DNA of 64,000 bases, taken from the IMG/VR virus record IMGVR_UViG_3300020027_000004, positions 24,003-88,002 of that record; one strand, given 5' to 3'. The position numbers and the translations under genes were made by a program. Below are positions 55,725 through 62,461 of this stretch, one piece after another; positions within the stretch are counted from its first letter, which is position 1; every line of letters starts with the position of its first letter. This stretch comes from a virus. The notes under the pieces were generated by a model, which did no database searches, was not told where the DNA came from, and worked only from the letters and a program-made list of their open reading frames with translations.

Positions 55725-56743
55725 GGCTTCCTTGTATCTTGAGGCGCTGACACCGGCTTCACGACCGCATCAACGATGCGCTCGATGAGGATCACCTGTT
55801 GGCCGGGATGAATGCCGGAGCCTTTGAGGATAGGCGCGAGCTCGACACCGACGCGCCATATCGCTTCGGTGCGCTCGGCATCCGACCAGGTGCGGAGCGA
55901 GCTATCCGCGTCGGTAACGAACCGAATGGGGTAGGCCGCCCGCTCGGCCCGGATCACCGCGAGTTTCGCCTCGATCTCTGCGCGCATCTCCGGCGGAGGA
56001 TCTACCATCATGAACGCGTGGCAACGCCCGCAGTATCGTTGCTCGATGTCGTTCGCGTTGTGCGATACCGCGCCACACTTCGGGCACGTGAACGATGGCT
56101 CCGGCTCGGTCGCCACGCCGGGCTGCGGAGTGCAACCGCAACCGCAGACCTCAGCGAGCTTGAGCCGTGCCTCGTAGCTCAGCGTCCGGATCACGCGAGC
56201 GAGCGAGTAGGCGGCCACGTCCGTACGGTGCGCTGCCGCGCTGATGCACCGGTCGATCGCGAGGTCGCTCCAGTCGGAGTCATCGAGCACCGTGTGGAGC
56301 GTTCCGCCGGTGCCATTGCCGGGCATCGCGAGGAACTCCGCCACGAGCGGGTCAACGCCGATCCATCCGTCGAGCGCGCGATGCCTTGTGGCGATTTCCT
56401 GGGTGAGCGCCTCGCACCGGCGCGCGAACCCAGCGATGTAGATCCGCGCGAGCATGACCGGTTCGCCGTGCACGGGAATCAGCGCCACGCGCTTCGCCAT
56501 GTCACTGGCAAGCAAGCCAGCGAGTTGGCGCATCGTGATCGCATCGAACGAGATCGAGCGGCTGCCGAGCGCCAGGTGATCGCTCGCCAACGCGCCAGGG
56601 TTCTGGCTCGTCCACATCGTGCCGAGGTGGTTCGAGAGCGCAACGTAGAGGCTCTCTCGCGTCTCGCCCACGAGCTCGCCGGTGTCTACGACATCGCTGA
56701 TCTTGTAGCGCTCGTCATGTAGTGGTGGTGGCTCGGTGGTCAT
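55721..56743 (-). CDS. Hypothetical protein with zinc ribbon, 340 aa
   Basis: Helical N-terminal two thirds with HGEPVMLARIYIAGFARRCE, then VCGCGCTPQPG and a zinc ribbon FTCPKCGAVSHNANDIEQRY CGRC. The C-terminus is helical and acidic. The ribbon resembles those in small phage zinc proteins and may be a fused module. Overlaps both neighbours. Confidence 0.55.
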   Translation of the reverse strand: MTTEPPPLHDERYKISDVVDTGELVGETRESLYVALSNHLGTMWTSQNPGALASDHLALGSRSISFDAITMRQLAGLLASDMAKRVALIPVHGEPVMLARIYIAGFARRCEALTQEIATRHRALDGWIGVDPLVAEFLAMPGNGTGGTLHTVLDDSDWSDLAIDRCISAAAHRTDVAAYSLARVIRTLSYEARLKLAEVCGCGCTPQPGVATEPEPSFTCPKCGAVSHNANDIEQRYCGRCHAFMMVDPPPEMRAEIEAKLAVIRAERAAYPIRFVTDADSSLRTWSDAERTEAIWRVGVELAPILKGSGIHPGQQVILIERIVDAVVKPVSAPQDTRKP

Positions 56744-56964
56744 CGTTTTGCCTTCGGTGGTTTGAGGTAGTGGTTGATCACGGTGCGGATGGCGTGGACC
56801 GCTTCCGTGCTGGCGGCGGTGAGGTGGCCGAGCTCGTAGGCCGCGGTGCTCTCCGTCTTGCCGGTGGCGATCGCGGCGGCTTGCCCCTTGTCTGGGGCGG
56901 ACTCCAGATCGTTCGCGATGCGCTCAAGGAGCACGCGGGCCGATTGGACGTCGCGTGCGTTCAT
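56740..56964 (-). CDS. Small helical protein, 74 aa
   Basis: MNARDVQSARVLLERIANDL, then AAYELGHLTAASTEAVHAIR. ATG 56964 overlaps the upstream stop. No family. Confidence 0.5.
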   Translation of the reverse strand: MNARDVQSARVLLERIANDLESAPDKGQAAAIATGKTESTAAYELGHLTAASTEAVHAIRTVINHYLKPPKAKR

Positions 56965-57125
56965 CGGCGCCACCGCATGCGCTCCAACATGAGCGACTCC
57001 AGCGGGGTGAGCCGCTCTTGCTCGGTGCGCGCGTGCGTGTGGCAACGCTCGATGATGACCATCGGCGGTTCGTCGAGCGGAACCACATCGCCGTGACGGT
57101 CGTGCGTGTAGTGCTGCCGCTTCAC
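56961..57125 (-). CDS. Small hypothetical protein, 54 aa
   Basis: GTG 57125 overlaps a TGA of the upstream frame (GTGA), the reason for splitting it from the longer open frame. It contains HYTHDRHGDVVPLDEPP and TPLESLMLERMRWRR. Unrecognised. Confidence 0.45.
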   Translation of the reverse strand: MKRQHYTHDRHGDVVPLDEPPMVIIERCHTHARTEQERLTPLESLMLERMRWRR

Positions 57126-57311
57126 TTGACGCCTCGCGCGTTGAGGATCTCGGCGCATTGGGCGCGGGCTACCCATTCGCCGGCGAATATCAGCGGTGGT
57201 CTCGTCTACTCGAAAGGTCAGCGCAACGAGACACGCGTCTAGTAGTTCTCTCGCTTCCTTGCCGAGCGTCCCAATCTGCTCGTCGGTGATCGTGTCGGCG
57301 GTGAGCTTCAC
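57122..57311 (-). pseudogene. Small helical gene with probable frameshift near 57180
   Basis: GTG 57311 overlaps the upstream stop. Frame 1 gives VKLTADTITDEQIGTLGKEA and runs to TADIRRR. Then the Arg/Pro-rich continuation looks wrong, while the +1 frame reads EWVARAQCAEILNARGVK and ends at a TGA that couples to the next gene. One-base change around CGCCGGCGAATGG would join the two into a ~62-aa protein. Mutation, sequence error or programmed shift are all possible. Confidence 0.45.
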
Positions 57312-57520
57312 GAGTGCACGATCTTGATGCGGATGTTCATGTAAAGAACACCATCCTCAGGGTCGTGGCTCATCTCGCACGTTGTGAGTGCATCGATGAT
57401 GTGCGCGCCAACCACTGCGGGCGAACCATTGACCGTGAGAAGTTCGTACACGGCATCGCTCTGTCCAGTGGACATCGCGATCGACGCGTCCTCGATGGTG
57501 ATCCTGCGGCGCGCACCCAT
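57308..57520 (-). CDS. Small hypothetical protein, 70 aa
   Basis: MGARRRITIEDASIAMSTGQ, then GSPAVVGAHIIDALTTCEMS and a terminal VLYMNIRIKIVHS strand. Overlaps neighbours by 1-4 nt. Not recognised. Confidence 0.5.
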   Translation of the reverse strand: MGARRRITIEDASIAMSTGQSDAVYELLTVNGSPAVVGAHIIDALTTCEMSHDPEDGVLYMNIRIKIVHS

Positions 57521-57750
57521 TAGCGCACGATCTCCGTGTAGCCGAGTTCTGCGCAGTGCGAGAACGCGCGCGCCTCGGTGCGGAAGTAGTGCACGAAGCC
57601 GGTCCCCACGTTGTTGTGGATCTCGGAAACGGTGAACCGTCCGAACTTGTTGTCGCGGTCGATCACGAGCTTGTAGCGCGATGGCACGTTGTCCGCATCG
57701 TTGGGCTTGTAGGCCACGGCGATCTTGGTGCTGCGCGGCTTGGTGATCAC
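57520..57750 (-). CDS. Small hypothetical protein, 76 aa
   Basis: GTG 57750 overlaps the upstream TGA. The protein is a likely single alpha/beta domain: KLVIDRDNKFGRFTVSEIHN then RTEARAFSHCAELGYTEIVR. No family recognised. Confidence 0.5.
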   Translation of the reverse strand: MITKPRSTKIAVAYKPNDADNVPSRYKLVIDRDNKFGRFTVSEIHNNVGTGFVHYFRTEARAFSHCAELGYTEIVR

Positions 57751-58034
57751 GAGGCCACCGCCGGAACCTGAAGCACTCTGCCGTGGGGATAGGCGCTCTG
57801 GCGAACGTTGTATGCCTGGATCTCGACGATGCCAGCCGTGGTGATGCGGAGAGTCTGGCGGCTGACCACCTCGACGAGCCCGGCCTTGAGGCAACGGCGC
57901 ATGTGGGTTGCCGAGGTGGGCTCGATGCGGTTCGGGAACTCCACGCGACCATCCGCCATCCGGGCGAGCACCCAGATGTTGAGGTCCGTTGCCTTGACCG
58001 TCTTCTTCGCTGTCGTGTTTGCCGTGTTCGCCAT
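57747..58034 (-). CDS. Putative winged-helix regulator, 95 aa, leaderless
   Basis: Basic N-terminus, then VLARMADGRVEFPNRIEPTS, HMRRCLKAGLVEVVSRQTLR and a wing-like TTAGIVEIQAY: the general order of a winged-helix protein. It heads the 54.2-58.0 kb operon and has its own promoter directly upstream, so it could regulate that operon. Confidence 0.5.
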   Translation of the reverse strand: MANTANTTAKKTVKATDLNIWVLARMADGRVEFPNRIEPTSATHMRRCLKAGLVEVVSRQTLRITTAGIVEIQAYNVRQSAYPHGRVLQVPAVAS

Positions 58035-58040
58035 GCACCC

Positions 58041-58069
58041 AATCTAGGGGTTCGCGTGGCACCACGCAA
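58041..58069 (-). promoter_or_regulatory. Promoter TTGCGT-17-TAGATT, leaderless start at 58034
   Basis: Minus strand: -35 TTGCGT (58069-58064), 17-nt spacer, -10 TAGATT (58046-58041), then 6 nt to ATG 58034. A GCGTGG/CCACGC hairpin overlaps the spacer and might be an operator. No Shine-Dalgarno sequence. Confidence 0.65.
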
Positions 58070-58088
58070 GAGTTTTAATAACAAAGTT

Positions 58089-58640
58089 TCATGGAATCGA
58101 CCGAGCCAAGGATCCATCGAGGATCCGAGCGGTTGCAGGGTCTGGCGCCTCGAAGATCGCTTTGGCCGCCCGGCCGTGCTCGCGCGGGCGGTCCTCCACC
58201 CAGCGCCAACCGGACATCAGGTAGCAGTGCCCGGGCAGGTTGCGCTTGGACCGGCGCGCACGCGTCTCCTCGATGGCCACCTCGGTGCGGAGCGGCTCGG
58301 TTGGAAGCCCGCGGTAGCGACGCTCCCACAGCTCGTAGGTGAGTGCCGTAGCCGCGATGATCAGCGTGCTCGAGAGCGTGCCGCTCTCGTTGCGAAAGAG
58401 CGAGTTTCGCCACTGGTAGGTGCCTACCGGGTCTTTGTTGTAGACCACGCCCCACGCGGCCTCGCCGATCGGTCCCACGTGGTGGAACGCAAACCGCTTC
58501 CCTGGCGCGATTGCGCCACGAGCTCCGATGGTCTGGCGCGAGTAGTGACGATCAGCGAGCGCAGCGATGCGCGGGTCTTCGATCGGCACGTGGCTCCAAA
58601 GAAGCGTGGGTGCGAAGCCGCCGAGCGCGAGCTGGCTCAC
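58089..58640 (-). CDS. Mom/GNAT-like phage protein, 183 aa
   Basis: AALADRHYSRQTIGARGAIA, FRNESGTLSSTLIIAATALT and a late basic stretch before GHCYLMSGWRWV match a phage family (ADRHYSR...FRNE...SELI...AGF) that I associate with Mom-like GNAT-fold DNA-modification proteins. It is coupled to queD by an ATGA overlap, which supports a role in base modification; the reaction is not established. Confidence 0.6.
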   Translation of the reverse strand: MSQLALGGFAPTLLWSHVPIEDPRIAALADRHYSRQTIGARGAIAPGKRFAFHHVGPIGEAAWGVVYNKDPVGTYQWRNSLFRNESGTLSSTLIIAATALTYELWERRYRGLPTEPLRTEVAIEETRARRSKRNLPGHCYLMSGWRWVEDRPREHGRAAKAIFEAPDPATARILDGSLARSIP

Positions 58641-59065
58641 CGATCCAATTCCATGAACTCGTCGGAGCGAAGGAAATCAGACCCCGTGTACATCTTCACG
58701 AAGTCATCCCGCGTGATGCCGGCCCATGTCGTCGATGACTCGCATACTTTGATCGCACAGATCATCTTGCCGATGGGTGAGCGCCACAGCTTGCGCATGA
58801 TCCACACCACGAGCACTTCGGTGGTCGGGACCTCGAGCTCGGGGATCTCGTTGAGAAGGTGGTGATCGAGAACCTCGTGGAGCGGAGCCCATGCGTCGGC
58901 GATCTCCTGGTAGTCAACGATGAACCCTCGCTCGTCGCAGTGGCCCTGTAGCTGAATCTCCACCGAATAGGTGTGGCCGTGCATCCCGAAACATTTGTGC
59001 TCGGGCGGCAACTTGTCGAGGCGATGTGCTGCATCGAACGTGAACCGCTTGGCGATCGTGATCAT
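58637..59065 (-). CDS. queD: QueD: 6-carboxytetrahydropterin synthase family, 142 aa
   Basis: Makes 6-carboxy-tetrahydropterin, the second step toward 7-cyano-7-deazaguanine (preQ0). FTFDAAHRL (His 14), HKCFGMHGHTY (catalytic Cys 25, zinc His 29 and His 31) and LDHHLLNE are all present, and the length is normal for a QueD/PTPS domain. Lies directly downstream of the DpdA-like gene with an ATGA overlap, so the product probably feeds DNA modification rather than tRNA. Confidence 0.88.
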   Translation of the reverse strand: MITIAKRFTFDAAHRLDKLPPEHKCFGMHGHTYSVEIQLQGHCDERGFIVDYQEIADAWAPLHEVLDHHLLNEIPELEVPTTEVLVVWIMRKLWRSPIGKMICAIKVCESSTTWAGITRDDFVKMYTGSDFLRSDEFMELDR

Positions 59066-59703
59066 GTCTCATTTTCTCCGTTGTCGATGAGGAAGCTCGT
59101 CTGCGCGAGCGCGCGTTGCAGAACAGGAATCGAATCGGCGAACTGGGTGGCGCTGGTGCCGTCGATGCTCGTCGCGCCAGCGGCCGCACAGATGGCGATG
59201 CGGCGTTGCGTGTTCACACGTCCGACGTGGCAGATCGTTCCGTGTGCTCGAGCGAGCGCCGCCCAGCGCCCCACGCTGCGCTCCTTGAACTCGTCGCCAC
59301 CGCCCACGAAGATGCCGACCCGCGAGCTCAGATGCGGCTCGATGTCATCGGAGGTCATGCCGTCTTGCACCGCTAGCAATGCTCGAGGCGCGTGCGTGAG
59401 ACACCAGGGGAGCCACTTGAGCGAGAGCCGGAACGAGTCCATGCCACCGCACACGATGTCGGGCGCGACCACCCAATCCGCACCGGCGCCGAGCGCAATC
59501 ACCACGCCGATGAACGCGCGAAGATCGAGCAAAGGCCGCCGCACGGGCTTCGCGTTCCACGCGCTCCACGCTCCGTTATCGATGGCGTACGGAAACCCCT
59601 CGTGCCTCCACGCTCCGGTCGCGGACACCAGGAGGCGCCACCCTCGAGCGCGGAGCATGTCGAGGTTGCGACGCGTGCCTGTGCGTGACGCGTAGGCGAT
59701 CAT
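59062..59703 (-). CDS. dpdA: DpdA-like DNA 7-deazaguanine transglycosylase, 213 aa
   Basis: Phage DpdA enzymes are TGT relatives that swap guanine in DNA for a 7-deazaguanine. YAIDNGAWSAW (Asp 42), GADWVVAPDIVCGG (Asp 82), LAVQDGM, GIFVGGGDEF and ATSIDGTS match the short phage DpdA pattern, including the two Asp expected at the active site. Start ATG 59703 overlaps the upstream TGA. Its neighbours are queD and a PP-loop ATPase. Substrate form (preQ0, preQ1 or a derivative) cannot be read from sequence. Confidence 0.8.
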   Translation of the reverse strand: MIAYASRTGTRRNLDMLRARGWRLLVSATGAWRHEGFPYAIDNGAWSAWNAKPVRRPLLDLRAFIGVVIALGAGADWVVAPDIVCGGMDSFRLSLKWLPWCLTHAPRALLAVQDGMTSDDIEPHLSSRVGIFVGGGDEFKERSVGRWAALARAHGTICHVGRVNTQRRIAICAAAGATSIDGTSATQFADSIPVLQRALAQTSFLIDNGENET

Positions 59704-59873
59704 GGGCATGAACGGCCGGGGTCGCAGTCTCGGCAGTATGCGGAGCGATAGCGCTCGTCCGTGGAGTGGTGAACGTCTCCGAGAGGCCATGGCCATCTCG
59801 TGTCCCCGCAGATCAGTTGCCGAAGGAAGCGACAGCATCGGCAGATACCGATGGCTCCAACACGCGCCCGCAT
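59700..59873 (-). CDS. Cys-rich miniprotein between PP-loop and DpdA genes, 57 aa
   Basis: ATG 59873 overlaps the stop of the PP-loop gene, and the TGA overlaps the DpdA ATG, so it is precisely fitted into the operon. Cys residues at CRCC, CGD, CRDC and SCP could bind zinc; DVHHSTDERYRSAYCRDC is the most distinctive part. A partner subunit or zinc carrier for its neighbours is possible. No known family. Confidence 0.55.
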   Translation of the reverse strand: MRARVGAIGICRCCRFLRQLICGDTRWPWPLGDVHHSTDERYRSAYCRDCDPGRSCP

Positions 59874-60835
59874 CAGGCCGCGTTACAGACACAATCATCG
59901 ATGTCGTCGATCGCGATTCCATCGAGTTCGGACTCGTCGAACGCGAACATCGGTTGCTGCGAGATCGTGAACAGGTCTTCGTAGGACGGAGCGTCGTATC
60001 GGAACGAGCCTTGCGCGTCACCTCGTTGCGGCTTTGGCTCGATCACGCGCTTGAGGAATTCGGCGCCGAACGGCAGCGTGGGAGATACCGGATCCTCCAC
60101 ATGCTCCACCACCTTGATCTTGGTGTCTCTTGGCGCACCAGGAGCGAACACGATGTGCTCCATGTCGATCCACCAATCCGGCGATCCGGGGTTGTCTCGC
60201 ATGATGCGCGTACGCTTGGCGCGACCCTTGAGGAAGCACAGGTCGCAGTTGCCTTCCCACTTCCGGAGTCCCAGATCGAACGGCTGCGCAGCCCAGAACG
60301 CATCGACATCGGCCACGCTCACGCCGGCGTCCGAGAGCGGTAGCGAGACGTCCCATCGATCCTTCTCGTTGCTCGCGCGGATTCGCGAGACCCGCCGCGG
60401 CTCGTCCGCGCGAAGCCCAACAACGTTCGTCCAGTGCTCGTATCCGCGGGCGAGCATCCACGCCTTCATCACGCGGATCTTGAGTTCCTGGGTGCAGAAC
60501 CGTGTCACTGGATTGGGAAGGAAGTTACGCTCACGGATGAGCTGGGCGAATGGCGCGCCATCTCGAGCGGCCGTCTTGTGGTTCACCTCGATGAATCCCG
60601 CATCGTTGTCGGCGCGTTCGACCCAGACCACATCAACGCGCCAGCGCGTCTCGATCTCGTGGATGAAGTCGAGCGTTTCCGGTCGCTCCTTGCCGGTGTT
60701 CGCGAACAACACGTGCACGTCATCGGGCAAGCGACCACCGTGCGCCTGGAGTACGTTCCACAGCATGAGCCCTGACGTGCGGCCGCCGGAGAACGAGATC
60801 TTGGCGGGCCCTTTGATGAGATACGGGTTGCTCAT
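59873..60835 (-). CDS. PP-loop ATPase of the PAPS-reductase family, 320 aa
   Basis: KISFSGGRTSGLML (PP-loop, residues ~10-23) is followed by VLFANTGKERPETLDFI, a nucleotide-handling motif. RFCTQELKIRVMKAW and GNCDLCFLKGR supply conserved Cys. Phage PAPS-reductase-like proteins of this form are widespread with unsettled function; the PP-loop fold is shared with QueC. Here it leads the deazaguanine group, so a step in precursor or base activation is plausible but unproven. ATG 60835 is preferred over GTG 60844. Confidence 0.75.
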   Translation of the reverse strand: MSNPYLIKGPAKISFSGGRTSGLMLWNVLQAHGGRLPDDVHVLFANTGKERPETLDFIHEIETRWRVDVVWVERADNDAGFIEVNHKTAARDGAPFAQLIRERNFLPNPVTRFCTQELKIRVMKAWMLARGYEHWTNVVGLRADEPRRVSRIRASNEKDRWDVSLPLSDAGVSVADVDAFWAAQPFDLGLRKWEGNCDLCFLKGRAKRTRIMRDNPGSPDWWIDMEHIVFAPGAPRDTKIKVVEHVEDPVSPTLPFGAEFLKRVIEPKPQRGDAQGSFRYDAPSYEDLFTISQQPMFAFDESELDGIAIDDIDDCVCNAA

Positions 60836-60842
60836 GGCGAAC

Positions 60843-60848
60843 ACCCTA
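60843..60848 (-). promoter_or_regulatory. -10 box TAGGGT for modification operon
   Basis: TAGGGT on the minus strand lies 7 nt before ATG 60835, with no ribosome site between. It would drive the PP-loop, Cys-rich, DpdA, QueD and Mom-like genes as one leaderless-started operon. Confidence 0.5.
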
Positions 60849-60865
60849 GCGCAGTGGTCTGATCG

Positions 60866-61255
60866 TTAGCGTCGCTTTCGCCGGCGAGGCGTCTCAGGCG
60901 GCCGACAGAGCGTGTCATCGAACGTCTCGTGTTGTTCGCCATCGATTTCTGGCACCGGGAGGTGGCCACCCATGACCGCGAGACGAACGCCGATGTTGTT
61001 CCCCACGCCGAGCTGGTTATGGAGCCATCCAGCGCACGCGAATTCGGCACCGGGCTTCGAGTAGTGGCATGCCATCACGTGCCGTGCGTCGCATGTGGAT
61101 AGCGACTGGAGCCCGCTGGCGATCGTCTCGCGTAGACCATCGTGGAGCTCGCGATCGTATCGAGGGATGTCTTCGTCCGGAACGCAGTCCACGCGCCACG
61201 GACAGGAGCGGCATTGCTTGACGGTTTCCGGCCGCGTGTATGCGTGATTACCCAC
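60866..61255 (-). CDS. DUF6283-like Cys-rich protein, 129 aa
   Basis: ETVKQCRSCPWRVDC, then MACHYSKPGAEFACAGWL and VGNNIGVRLAVMGG match a phage/actinobacterial family of small Cys proteins (CxxCPWxxD...MxCHxS...CAGWL) known as DUF6283. Possible zinc or Fe-S site. Ends 18 nt before the modification-operon promoter; overlaps the upstream gene by 8 nt. Confidence 0.7.
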   Translation of the reverse strand: MGNHAYTRPETVKQCRSCPWRVDCVPDEDIPRYDRELHDGLRETIASGLQSLSTCDARHVMACHYSKPGAEFACAGWLHNQLGVGNNIGVRLAVMGGHLPVPEIDGEQHETFDDTLCRPPETPRRRKRR

Positions 61256-61781
61256 GATCGCGCTCCCATGCCCATCGCTTCCCGTTGGAGCCCATGTCGA
61301 TCACCATGCTCGGATCCGCGCATCGCTCGACGAGTTCGAGCGATGCGCGTGAGTGCACGAACGCCAAACGAACAAGAGCGGCCTCGGTGTCGTGGAGCAC
61401 GTCATCGAGCATGATCTCCGTGAGACCTCCTCCGCCCACGCGAACGATTCGGCCAATGAATCCGCATCCAGCGCGATCAGCGCCGCTCACGACATCGCCC
61501 ACGGCGTGCTCGTACTGTGGTCGCTCGTGCCGCAGGGACTTCGGATGCGCATTCATCTCCTTGCGGTAGTAGTCATCGAGGAAGCCATCGGCGATCTGAT
61601 CGCATGCCTCGACGACGAAGCTAACGAGCCCGCACTCGATCCCGCGCGCATCGTCGCTGAGGATCAGCGACTCGATCAGCATCTTCGCGAGATGAAACCG
61701 TTCGGCGTATGGTTCGAGTTCGATGCGGATGAGATCGACCGGTCCGCCGATGCGGTACGCGGCATCATAATCGATGGTCAT
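61248..61781 (-). CDS. Hypothetical protein, 177 aa
   Basis: Helical N-terminal half (RFHLAKMLIESLILSDDARG) and a Gly-rich beta part in the middle (GCGFIGRIVRVGGGGLTEIM). Ends GSNGKRWAWERDRG. ATG 61781 overlaps the stop of the HNH frame upstream. Not recognised. Confidence 0.5.
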   Translation of the reverse strand: MTIDYDAAYRIGGPVDLIRIELEPYAERFHLAKMLIESLILSDDARGIECGLVSFVVEACDQIADGFLDDYYRKEMNAHPKSLRHERPQYEHAVGDVVSGADRAGCGFIGRIVRVGGGGLTEIMLDDVLHDTEAALVRLAFVHSRASLELVERCADPSMVIDMGSNGKRWAWERDRG

Positions 61782-62461
61782 GGTTCATCCGGCTCCGGTG
61801 GCGAGAGCATCGTCATCATCGATAGCTGTTCCGTGGAGTCGCTCCCAGAGGAGCGCGAGCGCGAGCGCGGCACACGCGGGGACAACGCCATTCCCGATAA
61901 GGTGGATCTGTTCTGCCCAGTTTCTGGATAGGAAAGCGCGCTCGCATCGATCACTAGCTTCCACGAGCCACCGATGTTTACGTGCGTCAGGCATGGATCG
62001 CCAAACTTCCTCAGCCTCGAATAGTGAGCATCGCAGAGAGCGAGTTTTCTTGAGCGTCGCGAGCAAAACCGACACGGCACTGGCGTCTTGCGCTTCGAAA
62101 TCTCGCCAGCCTCGTGATGCAAGGTGGTGTGACAGCTCGCGCAAAGCGTCGCCAAATTCTCCAGGCGGTTGTCGCTCCAGATTCGATTCTTGTGATGGAT
62201 CGACAGATCCTCCGTAGTCCGACAACTCTCGCATCTCGCCTTCCGAAACTTCCGGGCGCGAAGCTGATACGCGCCCCGAGTCGGGTTCGGGTTCTGCGCC
62301 ATCATCCACACCGCCATGCACTTCCGATTGCAGGTTCTCCGCGAAGCAAAACGCCCGTTGTCCTCCCGTTGCCCTCCAGCGAATTGCTTGCGCACCAGCA
62401 GCGCGTTGCATGCTTGGCAGAACCGGGGTGGATGTTCCTTCAAATGGTACGTCCTCGGCAT
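61778..62461 (-). CDS. HNH endonuclease inserted in the methyltransferase gene, up to 227 aa
   Basis: Residues ~10-55 carry CQACNALLV and CNRKCMAVW Cys pairs; residues ~75-120 form the HNH core CESCRTTEDLSIHHKNRIWS, LENLATLCASCHTTLHHE; a CRFCSRRS...CDAHYSRLRKFGDP knuckle follows. ATG 62461 directly abuts the TAA of the recognition-domain frame. The last ~50 codons overlap the methyltransferase C-terminus in another frame and may not be genuine. Probably a homing gene, free-standing or within an intron. Confidence 0.75.
   Translation of the reverse strand: MPRTYHLKEHPPRFCQACNALLVRKQFAGGQREDNGRFASRRTCNRKCMAVWMMAQNPNPTRGAYQLRARKFRKARCESCRTTEDLSIHHKNRIWSDNRLENLATLCASCHTTLHHEAGEISKRKTPVPCRFCSRRSRKLALCDAHYSRLRKFGDPCLTHVNIGGSWKLVIDASALSYPETGQNRSTLSGMALSPRVPRSRSRSSGSDSTEQLSMMTMLSPPEPDEP

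Noticed and set aside
55799-56722. A 307-aa plus-strand frame in the right block
   Set aside because: Antisense to the zinc-ribbon gene with overlapping stop/start coupling on the minus strand; residue content is shadow-like.
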